Shown here one piece after another: positions 12,124 to 22,395 of a stretch of 64,000 bases of DNA (its first letter is position 1; each line of letters begins with the position of its first letter). The DNA comes from Eonycteris spelaea (Eukaryota > Chordata > Mammalia > Chiroptera > Pteropodidae), in assembly GCA_003508835.1 (NCBI GenBank), contig PUFA01000057.1, forward strand, positions 5,344,501-5,408,500. Reading direction: 5' to 3'. Below the pieces are notes generated by a model. That model searched no databases. It was not told where the DNA came from and saw only the letters and a program-made list of their open reading frames with translations. Position numbers and translations under genes: made by a program.

Positions 12124-13050
12124 ATGAAAAGGCAGCCAAAATGGGAAGACAAAGAAGCAGAAACCATATGAGAGAACAGAACAGAGATCCAGGTATAGTG
12201 GAGTCAAGTCTAATAGATGCAGAGGTCAAAACACTGGTTATAAAGATGCTCAATGAACTTTTGGGAAGTGTAGATAAATTCAGTGAGAACTTCAACAAAG
12301 AGATAAAAAACATAAAAATGGAAATGGAAATTATAAAAGGGAACCAGTCTGAAAAGAAGAACACATTATCTGAGATGAGAAGATATTAAAATGGAATAAA
12401 CAAAGGAACGAACAGAGTGAATAAAGAAAAGGATCAAATGCCCTATCTAGAGGATGAGAAAGCCAAGGACACTCAATCAGAATGGCAAGAAAAAGAAGCC
12501 AAGGCTATAATAATAATGTAAGGAGCCTATGGGACACTATTAAATATAAAAATATTCATGTGTTGGGTACCTCAGGGAAAACAAGCTGTTGAACAGCTGT
12601 TTGAAGAAATAATGATGGAAAACTTCCCTAACCTGGTGAAGGAAATGGACATAAAACCCCAGGAAGCTCAGAGAAATCTAAAATTCAGGATCCAAAGAAG
12701 TCCACACCAAGACACATCATAATTAAAATGCCAAAGTTTAAATACAAAGAGAGAATCTTAAAAGCAGCAAGAGAAAAGTGGATAGTTACCCACAAAGGAA
12801 CACCCATAGGACTGGCAGCTGATTTCTCAGAAGAAACTATGCAGGACAGAAGGGCTTGGCAAAAAAATATCGACAGGATGAAGACCTGGGATCTACAACC
12901 AAGATACTTTTTCAGCAAAGCTGTCATTTAGAGTTGAAGGACAGATAAAGAACTTCCCAGAAAAATAAACTAAAGGAATTTGACACCACTAAGCCAGAAT
13001 TAGAAGGAAATGTTTGAAGGACTTCTTTCAGAAGAAAAAACATGTATCAA
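12124..13050 (+). pseudogene. L1 ORF1 pseudogene
   Basis: Decayed copy of the L1 ORF1 protein, the trimeric RNA-binding chaperone that coats L1 RNA. The start region (about 12124-12170) encodes the basic N-terminus. The frame at 12141-12389 carries the coiled-coil part, with spaced Leu/Ile/Met and the phrase 'ENFNKEIKNIKMEMEIIKG'. The frame at 12728-12931 carries the C-terminal domain, including 'ILKAAREKWIVTHKGTP' and 'ADFSEETMQDRRAW'. Between them are frameshifts and stops, and the RRM-like middle is shortened. No product is expected. It sits inside the internally deleted L1 at 11292-13863. Confidence 0.85.
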
Positions 13051-13058
13051 AAGCAGGC

Positions 13059-13567
13059 AATAACGACTTTGGTAACAACTACATTCTTATCAATGAAGTA
13101 CCTCAAATGGTAAAAGAATTGTGTTCCAACTAAAAAGGATAGAGTGGCTGAAAGGATAAGAAAACAAGACCCCTACATATAAAAAGGAAGAGAATGGAAA
13201 AAGATATTGCTTTGATGAACCTAGAAGGTATTTAAGTTAGACAGAGAAAGATAAATACTATATGATTTCACTTATATGTGGAATCTAAGTAATAACGACT
13301 GGTAACAACTACATTCTTATCAATGAGTACCTCAAATGGAAAAGAATTGTGTTCCAACTAAAGATAGAGTGGATGAATGGAAAGGAAAACAAGACTCCTA
13401 CATGTTGCCTACAAGAGACTCACTTCAGATTAAAAGACACACACAGACTAAAAGGAAGGGGATGAAAAAAGATATTGCTTTGATGGACCTAGAAGGTATT
13501 TAAGTCAGACAGAAAAAGATCAACACTATATGATTTCACTTATATGAGGAATCTAAGGAATAATAAG
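13059..13567 (+). repeat. Tandem duplication inside the L1-derived element
   Basis: The block beginning 'aataacgact' at 13059-13292 recurs at about 13291-13567, offset 231 bases at its start and 268 at its end. Both copies run from ORF2 start text into 3'UTR text. The second copy keeps about 37 bases of endonuclease sequence (around 13402-13450) that the first lacks. Identity by eye is about 90% over aligned parts. Confidence 0.88.
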
Positions 13568-13863
13568 AACAAACTAATCAAAAACAGACTCACTAATATA
13601 ATGGACAATTTGGTGATGGACAGAAGGGATAGGATTTAGGGGGACTAGGAGAATGGGCCAAGGGTTAAAAATGTACAAATTGGTCGCTGATGGTCACGGG
13701 ATGGGGAGTATGACATAGGGAATGCAGTTAGCATTAGTACATTGGCTAGGTAGAGAGTTAGGAGAGGGAGGGAACAATTGGGGGGATTGTTTTATGAACT
13801 ATATAGATGTCTAAATAATGCACTGTATACTTGAAACTAATTTAAATAAATTTTAAAAGAGAA

Positions 13864-13940
13864 GAGGAGAGGACACACAGACATGCACACAGAGAATAAA
13901 TTCATGTGAAGCTGGAGGAAGAGATTGGAGTAATACATCT
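13864..13940 (+). mobile_element. MLT1 LTR, middle segment (split)
   Basis: Resumes the MLT1 of 11126-11291: 'aggagaggacacacagacatgcacaca', 'ttcatgtgaagctggagg', 'agagattggagtaatacatct'. The first 11 bases are the right-hand target duplication of the L1 insertion. Confidence 0.85.
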
Positions 13941-14268
13941 TGTTAAAAGATAAACTGAGGCATATTAAAATATTGAAGAGTTTATTTGAGCAAAAATTGA
14001 TTCTAATCTGACAATGCCAAACCAGATGTGGTTAAGAGCACTGTATTTAAGAGTCAGGGGTTAAGAATTATAGAGAAGCAAAGTAAGAAAACTATTTGAT
14101 AGGCTAGAGCTTAAAACTTAGTTGGCTGTTTTTATTGGTGTCTTTACATTTCCATTTTTTAATCTTGAGGCATTTACAGGCTGGGGTTTTTGTCTGCTTA
14201 CAAGGCCACCAAAGGATTGCAGCCACTTCTGTCTAGTGGCCTCCTCGCTGAATTAATTTAACTGTTGC
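13941..14268 (-). mobile_element. Solo LTR-like insertion within the MLT1
   Basis: About 330 bases interrupt the MLT1 between 'taatacatct' and 'gttgccaaggcaagg', exactly where the consensus is continuous. The insert starts 'tgttaaaagataaactgagg' and contains 'gaagagtttatttgagc', so AATAAA-like signals read on the minus strand. It resembles a solo LTR. The family is not assigned and a target duplication was not resolved. Confidence 0.6.
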
Positions 14269-14475
14269 CAAGGCAAGGAATGCCAAGGGTTGCCAGCAAC
14301 CACTAGAAGAGAGAGAGGCAAAGAACAGATTCTCCCTCAGAGTCTCTGAAGGAATCAACCTGGCAAACATCTTGACTTTGGATTTCTGGACTGCTGAACT
14401 GTGAGAAAATTAATTTCTGTTGTTTTAAGCCATCTAGTTTGTGGCTGCTTGTTATGACAGTCCTAGAAAACTAAT
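14269..14475 (+). mobile_element. MLT1 LTR, 3' segment (split)
   Basis: Completes the MLT1: 'gccaagggttgccagcaacc', 'aacagattctccctcagag', 'atcttgactttgga', 'ctgaactgtgag', and the hallmark 'gttgttttaagccatctag' followed by 'ctagaaaactaatat'. Confidence 0.88.
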
Positions 14476-14509
14476 ATAATTACTCTAATAATAAGAATAA
14501 TGGATCTCT

Positions 14510-14711
14510 TGTTTCCCATCAAGATGGCGGAGTGGGTAAATGCCGTGCCTGCCTCCTCTCACAACTACATTGAAATTACAACTAAACTGCAAAATGGTCA
14601 TCACTGGGAGAAATCTGAAATCTAGCTGAACAGGAGTCCTGAAATTGCTGCAACTGGGGACACACAGAAGGGGTCACTTTGAGACTGGTCAATTATAATT
14701 GAAAAAAAAAA
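14510..14711 (+). mobile_element. L1 5'UTR-only retrotransposed fragment
   Basis: Contains the L1 leader start 'aagatggcggagtggg' (14521) and about 170 bases of 5'UTR, then stops in an A-run (14702-14711). It is flanked by near-identical 10-mers, 'atggatctct' at 14500-14509 and 'atggatttct' at 14711-14720. The layout fits reverse transcription of a prematurely polyadenylated L1 RNA. Normal L1 truncation removes the 5' end, so this is the opposite of the usual case. Confidence 0.6.
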
Positions 14712-14794
14712 TGGATTTCTCCATAATTTATCCATAATTACCATTGTGTGCTTATTATTCACCAGGCATATAGTATTTTATATAAATTGACTCA

Positions 14795-14925
14795 TTTAGT
14801 TTGCACTATAATACAGAGATAACAAATATTATCATACCATTTTATAGATGAATAAAACTGAATTTCAGAGAAGTTAAGTAACCTGCCTCAGGCCATGTAA
14901 CTTGAAATTACTTAGGTGTGGCTAC
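14795..14925 (-). mobile_element. MIR-type SINE fragment
   Basis: The plus strand reads 'attatcataccattttatagatgaataaaactgaatttcagagaagttaagtaacctgcctcagg' in pieces, which is the reverse complement of the MIR core. Confidence 0.7.
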
Positions 14926-15004
14926 CATGTGTTCTCTCATACCTCACAAGTGTTTGAGATTGTTATATCTTTCATCTATTTAGTTTAAGTTGGTTGTTAG
15001 TTTT

Positions 15005-15540
15005 AAACTTTGTTTTATTGAAGAATAAATTACATATAGTAAGCTATGTAAATCTTATGTGTACAGTGTCATGAATTTTTCAGTATCATGTAACCACCAC
15101 ACAGATTAGCACCCCGGAAGACCCCGTCATAGCTCTTTCTAGAAGACACAGTTTCAAGACCTCTTATTATTAAAATGCTACCAAAAAATCATATAGATTC
15201 TTTATAAAACTTTCAAACATTAAAAAAACTATAAAAATTGAAAACTTCTCTCTCACATTATCCCTTATTTCTACATCCAGAGTTGATCGTTGTTAATAGG
15301 TGGGATGTATATCCTTCTAGACCTTTCTATGTTATACTTTATGTATGTGAATACTTACACATAATTCTTGTATAAGCATATGTTTTTGTATGTGTATATG
15401 TGTGTATGTATACAAATGCACAAAAATGTATATACACACTTTTTTTAATATGGTATAATTTTATAAGTATACTGAAGCTTGCTGTTTTTTCACTTAATAA
15501 AAAAGTTTTATCATTTTTTTATTTTCAATTAATTCAGATC
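15005..15540. mobile_element. Old LINE fragments
   Basis: 'ttttattgaagaataaattacatatag', 'cagtatcatgtaaccaccacacag' and 'gggatgtatatccttctagacctttct' belong to old L1M-type 3' sequence, read in the antisense sense. The part from 15350 is low-complexity TA/TG. Confidence 0.5.
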
Positions 15541-17130
15541 TATCGGAAAAGAGTAACTTTTTGACTCCCATCAGTCATTTCTACTTTAGTGTGAAAAAAG
15601 TTTCTAAATGAAGATATCATTGAGCAAGAAAGGAATGTGGAGCAGACATTCCAATCTGGTCCACTCCCCTCCATTCCATCCCCAATAGCCTTGTTGCTAG
15701 AGGTTGGCAAGAAAAAGCTTATATTCGCCAGATTCCCTTACATCTTAGGGAATAAATTGATTTCCAGGAGACATCTGCGAAATTTGGAAGGCAGCAGTGA
15801 CATAGACTGTTCTGCTCCTTCTTTCCCCCTTATATTTCTACAGGGAATTGTGGTCATGGTAGATTGCACTTTGCCTACAGCTGTGGCAGCAGAGATCCCA
15901 GGCTCTCAGAAGGTGGTGCAGGAGGAACCCATTTATTATCATTGGCAGAGCTGAGGTGACATGTTTCTGGAGTTAATGGTATGATGGTGGCTTCCTGACT
16001 AATAGAGACCTTAATTAATACAGACCCTGTGTGGTCTGGAAGCCAAGAGGTAACTTTTGCAGCTTCCCGACCATGGCCAAGGCAGCAGCTCCTTTGGGAG
16101 GTCTATTCTGGGAGCTCATTCATGCAGCTCAGCTGAGATCTCTCCTGCCATCCTCCCAATGATTTTAGAAGCACCTACTTCCCTGTAGTAAACCTCTTTC
16201 TGTTTAAAATAGGGTGGCTTCTGACAACCACAATTAAACTACTACTGAATCAGAAAAAGGGAGGAATGACGGAGAAGGGCAAAGACTGACAAGTTCTACT
16301 TGGGGACAAGATCTTAATTATTCACATATATTAATGGAAATGAATCATTTCAAGTCATTAATCAATAATGAAATGAATAATAACCAAAAGATGTTGACCT
16401 GAAACATTTATATTTGACTTTTAACATTATGTTAGAACTTCTAATATTTTATGCCCTGGAAGTTCATGTTGCTGCTGGGAAATAATGAAGCCACACTGGG
16501 AATGTGTGACATCCCTGTCTCTCAACACTTCTCCTCACTGAACATCTCCCTGGATGAACATGACCAAAGTCATCCCTCAGACTAGGGTCTAGGCTCAGTG
16601 AGACGATGGGTAGTTTTCCAACAAATGTAGTATTCCAGTATCCCAGGTGTCTTAGCCAGTTCTTTTCTTTTTCTTTTCTTTTTTTAAAAGGAATCATTTT
16701 CATACCTGGCTGCTTGGAATGTGCCAAACTCACAATCTGACCCTCCTTTATTTCTTTTTCCAGCCCTGTCCAGAACAGAAAAGGAGAAGAGAATTTATTT
16801 ATGGACTAAACTTGAAAGATATCATAAAGTGCATTTTCTAGTACCTATGTCAACACATGTGCTATCTAGAATGGCTTGAAGTGCTTTTGAAAACCTCTTG
16901 AATTCACGTAAAGCTTTTTCAGCTTTCCAAAAGTTTTTCCCTTGTTTTAAAGTGTGTAAGCAAAAACAATTTTCCAAAAGAGTAGCCTTAGAAAGTTAAT
17001 GGAGTATAACAATAAACTACTCTCCGTAAATATTCTACCGTATGGAATTTTATTTCATTGTGAATCTCATTTTCAAAGAGAAAGTAAGAGCAAGAGTGAG
17101 ATCAAGAGAGAGAAATACAGATAGATGATA
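15541..17130. other. No gene recognised
   Basis: Includes a 105-codon plus-strand frame at 15637-15954 and an 89-codon minus-strand frame at 16464-16733. Neither has a recognisable domain or exon-like boundary. A pyrimidine run lies at 16661-16685. Confidence 0.45.
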
Positions 17131-17150
17131 GGTAGGTAGGTAGGTAGGGG

Positions 17151-17186
<36 letters not shown>
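17131..17186. repeat. (GGTA)n and (GA)n microsatellites
   Basis: Five GGTA units at 17131-17149, then an uninterrupted GA run at 17154-17186. The minus-strand 'SLSLSLSL' reading here is just the translated repeat. Confidence 0.97.
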
Positions 17187-17189
<3 letters not shown>

Positions 17190-17884
17190 GGGCCTGGGGT
17201 GCTATGCTTTGAGCTACAGAATTTTTGAGTATTCTGTTTTCTGCACAGTCTTTGAGTCAGATTGAGACCCATTTCTGGCACTAGAGAGAAGAAATCCATC
17301 TTTTTACTGCATAGCCTCCGGGCTCATTTCTGAAGCCCAATCTCTATCATTCTTCTTTCCTTCCTGGCTGATTCCCAAGGCTCAGTCTTCATGCTGTGCT
17401 TTGGCTCTGCTCTTACTCATTCTGCTTGGGAGCCCCTGTCTGAGATTGGGGAAGAGAGACATAGTTTTTCAGCTCTCCTCTTTTCTGCTGTCCCTGAAGA
17501 CAAGAATATAGAGCTTTTAGTGGTTTTGCTGCTGATATTGCAAAAGAGAAACCATCAAGGGAAGACAAAATGACTGACAAGGTTAAGTTTTTGGCACCAT
17601 GGTCTCTGGACTATCACTTCCAACTTTTCCATTGACATGCTAATTGGAATTGAAGCATGCTGACCCATGAGCATCGTGCTCCCCAAAGACCCTCACTTTT
17701 TCTATATGGGGCTTTAAATGTTCACTCTACCAGGTCCTTCTCCATGGAGACCCTCAGGTCTTAACATCTCCAGTCATGGAAAACACAAAATATCCTAAGT
17801 TGATCTCTGTGTCCTGCACTAGAATTCCATTACCTTTTATTTAGTTTTCATTGACAATAGTCTCTAAAAAATAACTTTTATAAT
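17187..17884. other. No gene recognised
   Basis: Nothing beyond a 60-codon plus-strand frame at 17391-17573 without support. Confidence 0.45.
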
Positions 17885-17965
17885 TTAGAGTGATGATTGA
17901 CAATCTATGGTTCCCAGGCCAAATTTGGCAACAGCTGTTTTTGTACAGTCTTCAAACTGAGGAAG
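17885..17965. mobile_element. hAT-like DNA transposon end
   Basis: 'gacaatctatggttcccaggccaaatttggca' followed by 'gctgtttttgta' resembles one end of a common mammalian hAT-type element. The opposite end of the same kind of element is seen at 48350-48450. Confidence 0.5.
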
Positions 17966-18429
17966 ATATAAGTCTGGGTATGTCTCTGTCCTGGATAGAC
18001 TTGTGAAAGGCATTAATTTGGAAGCCTTTCCCCCATACTTTGTTCTATGGGACCAGTTGCTCACTGACTACTTATTCTGTAGGCCCAGACACTGACAGTC
18101 GCTTCACTGTGACTAAAGTCATGGCTCTGAACTCTGTTGGCTTTAATCACCTGGGAGAGTGACTTGAATGCACATTCCAGGGTCCTGGGCTGTCCCTGCT
18201 GGGATGAGACATTGCAGGATGTTCCATCACTGTGATATGCCCATGGCAGATGACATAATGCTTGCACATTCTGTTTTCCCTTTCTTAGTATGGATACACA
18301 GGATACTTCAATGCTCCACCAGTACCCCTCAGTGTTCACCATTCTGTGCGAGCAAACAGCTTCCTATTTCCTGTTATAAGCATTTGGACTTTCTTCCTTA
18401 CCACTTTTTGTAGTTTTAGGAGCAGGCTT
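17966..18429. other. No gene recognised
   Basis: Possible MER5-like words at 18140-18190, too degraded to assign. Opposed short frames at 18061-18413 are unsupported. Confidence 0.4.
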
Positions 18430-19135
18430 AGCCATATGCAGGGCAGAGTGGGAAGTGCTTGGAGTCAATGTCTGAGGAATAACTAAGAGCCAATAAATAC
18501 CCTAGCTTCCTCACCCTTTGGGTGTGACAACTCTGTTGTGTGTTCTATACAATTTCCCAGGGTTTGCCAGTATATTAACCTCATCCTTCCCTCTCCAAAT
18601 TGATTTCTGTGGTGTTCATGAAAACATACCTCTCAGATCTGTGACTACATGGAATGTGAAAGACCTACTTCCAGCTAATGCACCCCTAAATCCATCACTG
18701 TGTTGGTGCTGCAACTTCATTTCTCATGGGCTGTATGCTACCCATGTCTCAGCACAGCAGGGGTACTGAGGCAGGCCCAGGTTGGGAGACACCAGACTCT
18801 TCTGATTGTGGCTCAGGGATTTGAATCAACTTTGCGAAAACTTTCTTAGAACTGCACTGCAGTCCAGGATTTTTTCCACTGAACCTGCCTTCCTTCTTTC
18901 TCCTCCACAGTAGTGAAACCTGCAGCTCCACCTGCATCTTTACCTCACAGAGGTGGATTCCCCAATAAATCTCTGCAATCCTGTCTTTCTTGGAAGATCC
19001 AAACTAACTTAGCTTCCTCCCTTTCTTTGTCTCACTCCTCTTCTCTGCTTCTAATACTTCCTGTGTCACCTTCCAAATAAACCGCTTACATCTTGGAGTT
19101 GCCTTCTGTGGAACCCCAACCTACATCACATTCCT
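18430..19135 (+). mobile_element. LTR-type repeats with two poly(A)-signal ends
   Basis: Two LTR-like 3' ends lie in tandem: 'ggattccccaataaatctctgcaatcctg' at about 18955-18983, and 'ttccaaataaaccgcttacatcttggag' followed by 'ggaaccccaacctac' at about 19070-19127. AATAAA followed by a short U5-like stretch and the 'aaccc(c)aacctaca' ending are typical of ERVL-class LTRs. Family and left boundary uncertain. Confidence 0.5.
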
Positions 19136-20094
19136 CGAGGGCCTTTATCATATTGTGGTTAAGAGGCAAGACTGGGTTAACCAACAATACAATCTCTTAT
19201 ACTTAATATGTCCAGCCCAGGCTTCTACTACTGGGAAAACACACATGTTGATGGCCCTGATGAGACATAAAACTAATAGTGGTTTGAGTTTTCCTATTGT
19301 AGTATTTCCTGTATTCTTAGCTTCAGGGTTCACACAAACCTATTAAATCAGTTGTGGCTCTGCTGTCATCTTCTTGTGTGAATTGAGTATCAAAAATCAT
19401 TTTTAATAGTTGACTTGCAAATTATATTCTTCATGTTGCTCTAAGTAGATTGAATGACAAAAATCCATTGTCAATATTTGCCTTGCATGAAACTCACCAA
19501 CGGGGCAGAGAAGCCAAAAATATTACATACAGGTTAGACCCATAACTATTAAGATTGTGACATAAACTCTCAAGAAACTCATGATTATTTCCCCTTTATC
19601 ATAGTTCATAGAATCCTGGCTTAATTGCAGACATTATATAAACTAGCTAAAAAAGCTATTAGTCTAGATGCATTATGTTATCCTGATGATTTGTTTTGTG
19701 TTTCTCTCCTACTACACCTGTTTGATACTCAAAACCCAAATGTTCTGAGTAAAAAACATAGTCAGCAGGAGCGTAAATCTTGCATGGTATATAAATTTCT
19801 GGGAAAAAAAAGGGGGGGAATTTTTTATAATTCATGAGAAAAATGGTATTTATCAAAATATTATCTGATCTTAAATCTATAATTTTGGAGTTACTATTAA
19901 TTCTCAAGCATTTAGCTTCCTAATTCAGAAAAACAATAGAATTCTTTTCTTATATGAGAACGAAATATTCACCCTTTTGGCTGTGAGAAGGATACAGGTC
20001 TTAATATGGCTGATTTTTCTCTGAGTTGGCATGATAGTTCAGCCAACTAGCTTTTTCCTGGTGAAGTGGCTATGCCCTTCATTAGAGCTGCTGG

Positions 20095-20095
<1 letters not shown>
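19136..20095. other. No gene recognised
   Basis: Short opposed frames at 19148-19346 and 19625-19907 have no recognisable content. A mixed A/G run lies at 19804-19818. Confidence 0.45.
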
Positions 20096-20131
<36 letters not shown>

Positions 20132-20139
20132 GTGTGTGT
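20096..20139. repeat. (GT)n microsatellite
   Basis: About 17 GT units, one dropped G, then four more. It generates the 'CVCVCVCV' reading frames on the plus strand, which are not genes. Confidence 0.97.
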
Positions 20140-20689
20140 ATTGGGGGTGTTGGTTTTGCTCCGATAATTGTGAAAATGGCTATGGGCTGGAGAATTATAG
20201 TATTCTGCCAAAACACCCTTTCTTCAATTATTCTTTGGTTTACCATGGGTGAAGATTTTAATTTATTTTCTTCCAGTTCCCATCTCCTCTGCTGTGACCT
20301 AAATGGAACCTTCTCTTGATGGTTTCTGTCTTAAAGAAAGTACATTTCTGTGGCTGGAACAACCGAGTGAAAGGCTAAGGGCTGAGGTGACCTTTTGTTC
20401 TCCAGTGCCACATGTCTGCCTGAGCTGGGAGAGTTATAAAGTAAGAGTTAGAACTTCATTTTTTGTTGGATGTTCATAAATATAAATATATTTTTTTCAT
20501 AAGAGCATTAAATAGAAGTTATTACTGAGAATTAAAAAAAAAATCTATGGGATGTTTGGACTGAAAGTGTCCTAGATTCATCAGGCCTTGTTTTCATTCA
20601 TGAGAAAACTTTGGTGTTCTTGGGATTTGTTAGGGAGAGAAAAAAAGAAAACTTCCTCTATTCTCTTGTGTTTGTACCCGACCTGCAAG
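20140..20689. other. No gene recognised
   Basis: Only T-rich stretches and a weak 62-codon frame starting at 20611. Confidence 0.4.
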
Positions 20690-21205
20690 TTAAACTGACA
20701 AAAAAAAAAGATTCAAAAGGAGAAAAAGGTACAATTTTTATTGTTGTTGATATTTTATGTGCATGGAAGATCCACAGAAAAGAAGTGAAAACTCAATGAA
20801 GCAGTTAGACTGGTGCAGAGGGGTGTCTTATATACCATTTCAACAAAGGATGATAAATTGTGAAGTGACTAGACAAACAAAAGAGGGTTTGGGTTTCTAG
20901 AGGTGAGAAATTGCAGAAATGGCTAGAAAATACATGAGGGAAATTATTAGATCATTTTAATAAGGTCTGTTTATGATTCATCTCAGTGTAAAACCTACCC
21001 TCCCCCACCCTCCACCATTTCTGGTGATAAAAGTCACTCTCCTCTTCCTGGTACAGAGGGGCACATCATATTCAAAGAAAATTTATACCTCACTTTTTGG
21101 CAGATAAGGTGCTGGCAGAGACTTTTCCTTCATCTTTGACTTCAGCTCAAAATAATCTTTATGCCAAAGTGCTATATTTGGGGCAGTATATTCTGATTCC
21201 TTTCA
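20690..21205 (-). mobile_element. Solo LTR, family X copy 1
   Basis: Matches 24545-25005 in order. Both share 'aa(g/a)ttaaactg(a/g)caaaa' at the left, a run of related purine-rich text, and the right-hand block 'cagctcaaaataat(c/t)tttatgccaaa' followed by 'tatattctg'. On the minus strand that block would be the LTR start. No gag/pol region links the two copies. AT-rich, with a 'tcttatatacc' TATA-like element near 20826. Confidence 0.6.
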
Positions 21206-21429
21206 GGTTCTGAGAGTATCTATAAAGAATGAATTATATAATGGTAATTCTGAGACACAACACATTTGGTTCAAACTGAGGTAGGACAGGTAGCCTAGGG
21301 ACATACCTTCCCCCTCCAGGATGTGCTTCAGGCTCTTTTTAGCTCCCTCCCCGTTTTAGACTGTGCAAGGGGAGACAAACCAAAACCAGTTCTATCCAGT
21401 CTGGTTGCCTTTTTTGATGGAGATATGAC
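21206..21429. other. No gene recognised
   Basis: A short spacer between two LTRs of opposite strand, with a C-rich patch at 21309-21352. Confidence 0.4.
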
Positions 21430-21845
21430 CTTTGGCTAATTATAATATCATTATAATCTCATCTATATTGTAATTACCGTGCCTCCCATCATGTACCTGA
21501 CACCCTGACAGTCCCAGAAATACCAAATAAGGAAGAAAGAGTGGGAAACCAGCTCCCTGCCTGCCGGGAGGAGACAACAAAGCTACATCAGTACCACGTT
21601 CTCCAGGCCCTGCCTTCAAGAAGAACAAAAGCCCATTATCCAGACATCGTCTTACGATCTATCACTAAGTTTGTCTGTACTTCCCTCCTAAGTGTGTACT
21701 TCCTCTTCAATAAACCTTATGCTTTCCTGTTTCATATTCATCTTGTCCATGAATTCTTTCTCATGACATAAGACAAGTACCTGATCATTGGAGCTCTGGT
21801 CGAGTCCTCTCTTGGACATCTCTGTTGAGCTCTCCAACATTAAAA
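21430..21845 (+). mobile_element. ERV-type LTR, plus strand
   Basis: The 3' half has LTR layout: 'cctcttcaataaaccttatgctttcc' (AATAAA at about 21708), then 'ttcatattcatcttgtccatgaattctttctcatgac' in pieces and a U5 end near 21840. The 5' boundary is estimated. The polypurine-rich text after 21845 does not read as gag. Confidence 0.55.
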
Positions 21846-22009
21846 CCTCAGAATGAAGGGCTAGAGGGGAAAACTCACCCACCTTGACCTGAGAATACAG
21901 GAAATAAAAAACAGATGAGTTAGGGGTTCCCACATTGTATACCATGTAAGAGAAATCAGAAACTCTGAATATCAAAGTTAAAAGAGAAGGCAGAAAGTCT
22001 TTCCTTCAA

Positions 22010-22135
22010 CTTGTCAACTTTAAAGATGAAGAAATGAAGGTCTGGAGAAGTTAAGTGGTCTGCTTACAGTGACCTAGATAGATAAATAGAATAACTGATT
22101 GTAGAGCTAGAATCCATTATCTATATGTACCAGTT
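22010..22135 (-). mobile_element. MIR SINE fragment
   Basis: 'aaagatgaagaaatgaaggtctggagaagttaagtggtc' and 'gattgtagagctagaatcc' are the reverse complement of the MIR core and its left flank. Confidence 0.7.
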
Positions 22136-22185
22136 AGGGAGCTTCCAGCCGTAAGAAAAATCTCAACTCACAAGGGCTTAAGTAA

Positions 22186-22383
22186 GTCTGTGGCCATGCC
22201 ACCGTGAACAAGTCCAATCTTTATCTGATCTTGGAAGCTAAGCAGAGTCAGGCCTGGTTAGTACTTGGATGGGAGACATGTACTGTATGCGTAAAAATAA
22301 AAAATAAGGGATTGTAAACTGACAAGGTCCTTGCAATATGTAATGTCAACCAAGGGTTGCCTCACCTTAAAAAACAAAAAAAA
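22186..22383 (+). mobile_element. 5S rRNA-derived SINE (MEG-R-like)
   Basis: The head (22186-22277) follows mammalian 5S rRNA from its first base, 'gtctgtggccatgccacc', through the internal Pol III promoter. Box A 'aagctaagcag' and box C 'ggttagtacttggatggga' are essentially unchanged. After 'gggagac' the 5S match stops and an unrelated tail of about 100 bases follows, ending in an A-rich run (22367-22383). The unit is flanked by 'ggcttaagtaa' (22175-22185) and 'ggcttaggtag' (22384-22394), 9 of 11 identical, as expected for L1-driven target duplication. The foreign tail and A-run argue for a SINE rather than a simple 5S pseudogene. Such SINEs are known from fruit bats; exact subfamily not assigned. 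Confidence 0.82.
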
Positions 22384-22395
22384 GGCTTAGGTAGA

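Larger units (their letters stand above)
11292..13863 (+). mobile_element. Internally deleted L1 (HAL1-like), full insertion with TSD
   Basis: A 2.57-kb retrotransposed copy inserted into an MLT1. Both sides carry the 11-bp direct repeat 'aggagaggaca' (11281-11291 and 13864-13874), and the 3' end is an A-rich tail at about 13840-13863. In order it has a GC- and CpG-richer 5'UTR-like part (11300-12120), a broken ORF1 (12124-about 13050), the first codons of ORF2 including endonuclease text, then a jump to the extreme 3' end of ORF2 and the 3'UTR. Most of ORF2, with the reverse transcriptase, is absent. It must have been mobilised in trans. A block of it is tandemly duplicated (13059-13567). 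The 3'UTR resembles L1s of bats and related mammals. Confidence 0.85.

Noticed and set aside
20031..20319. Cys-Val-rich small proteins on the plus strand
   Set aside because: They are the GT microsatellite read in two frames.
22186..22383. Functional 5S rRNA gene
   Set aside because: The match stops after about 92 bases, the 3' part of 5S is missing, no Pol III T-run terminator follows, and the unit has an A tail with target duplications.
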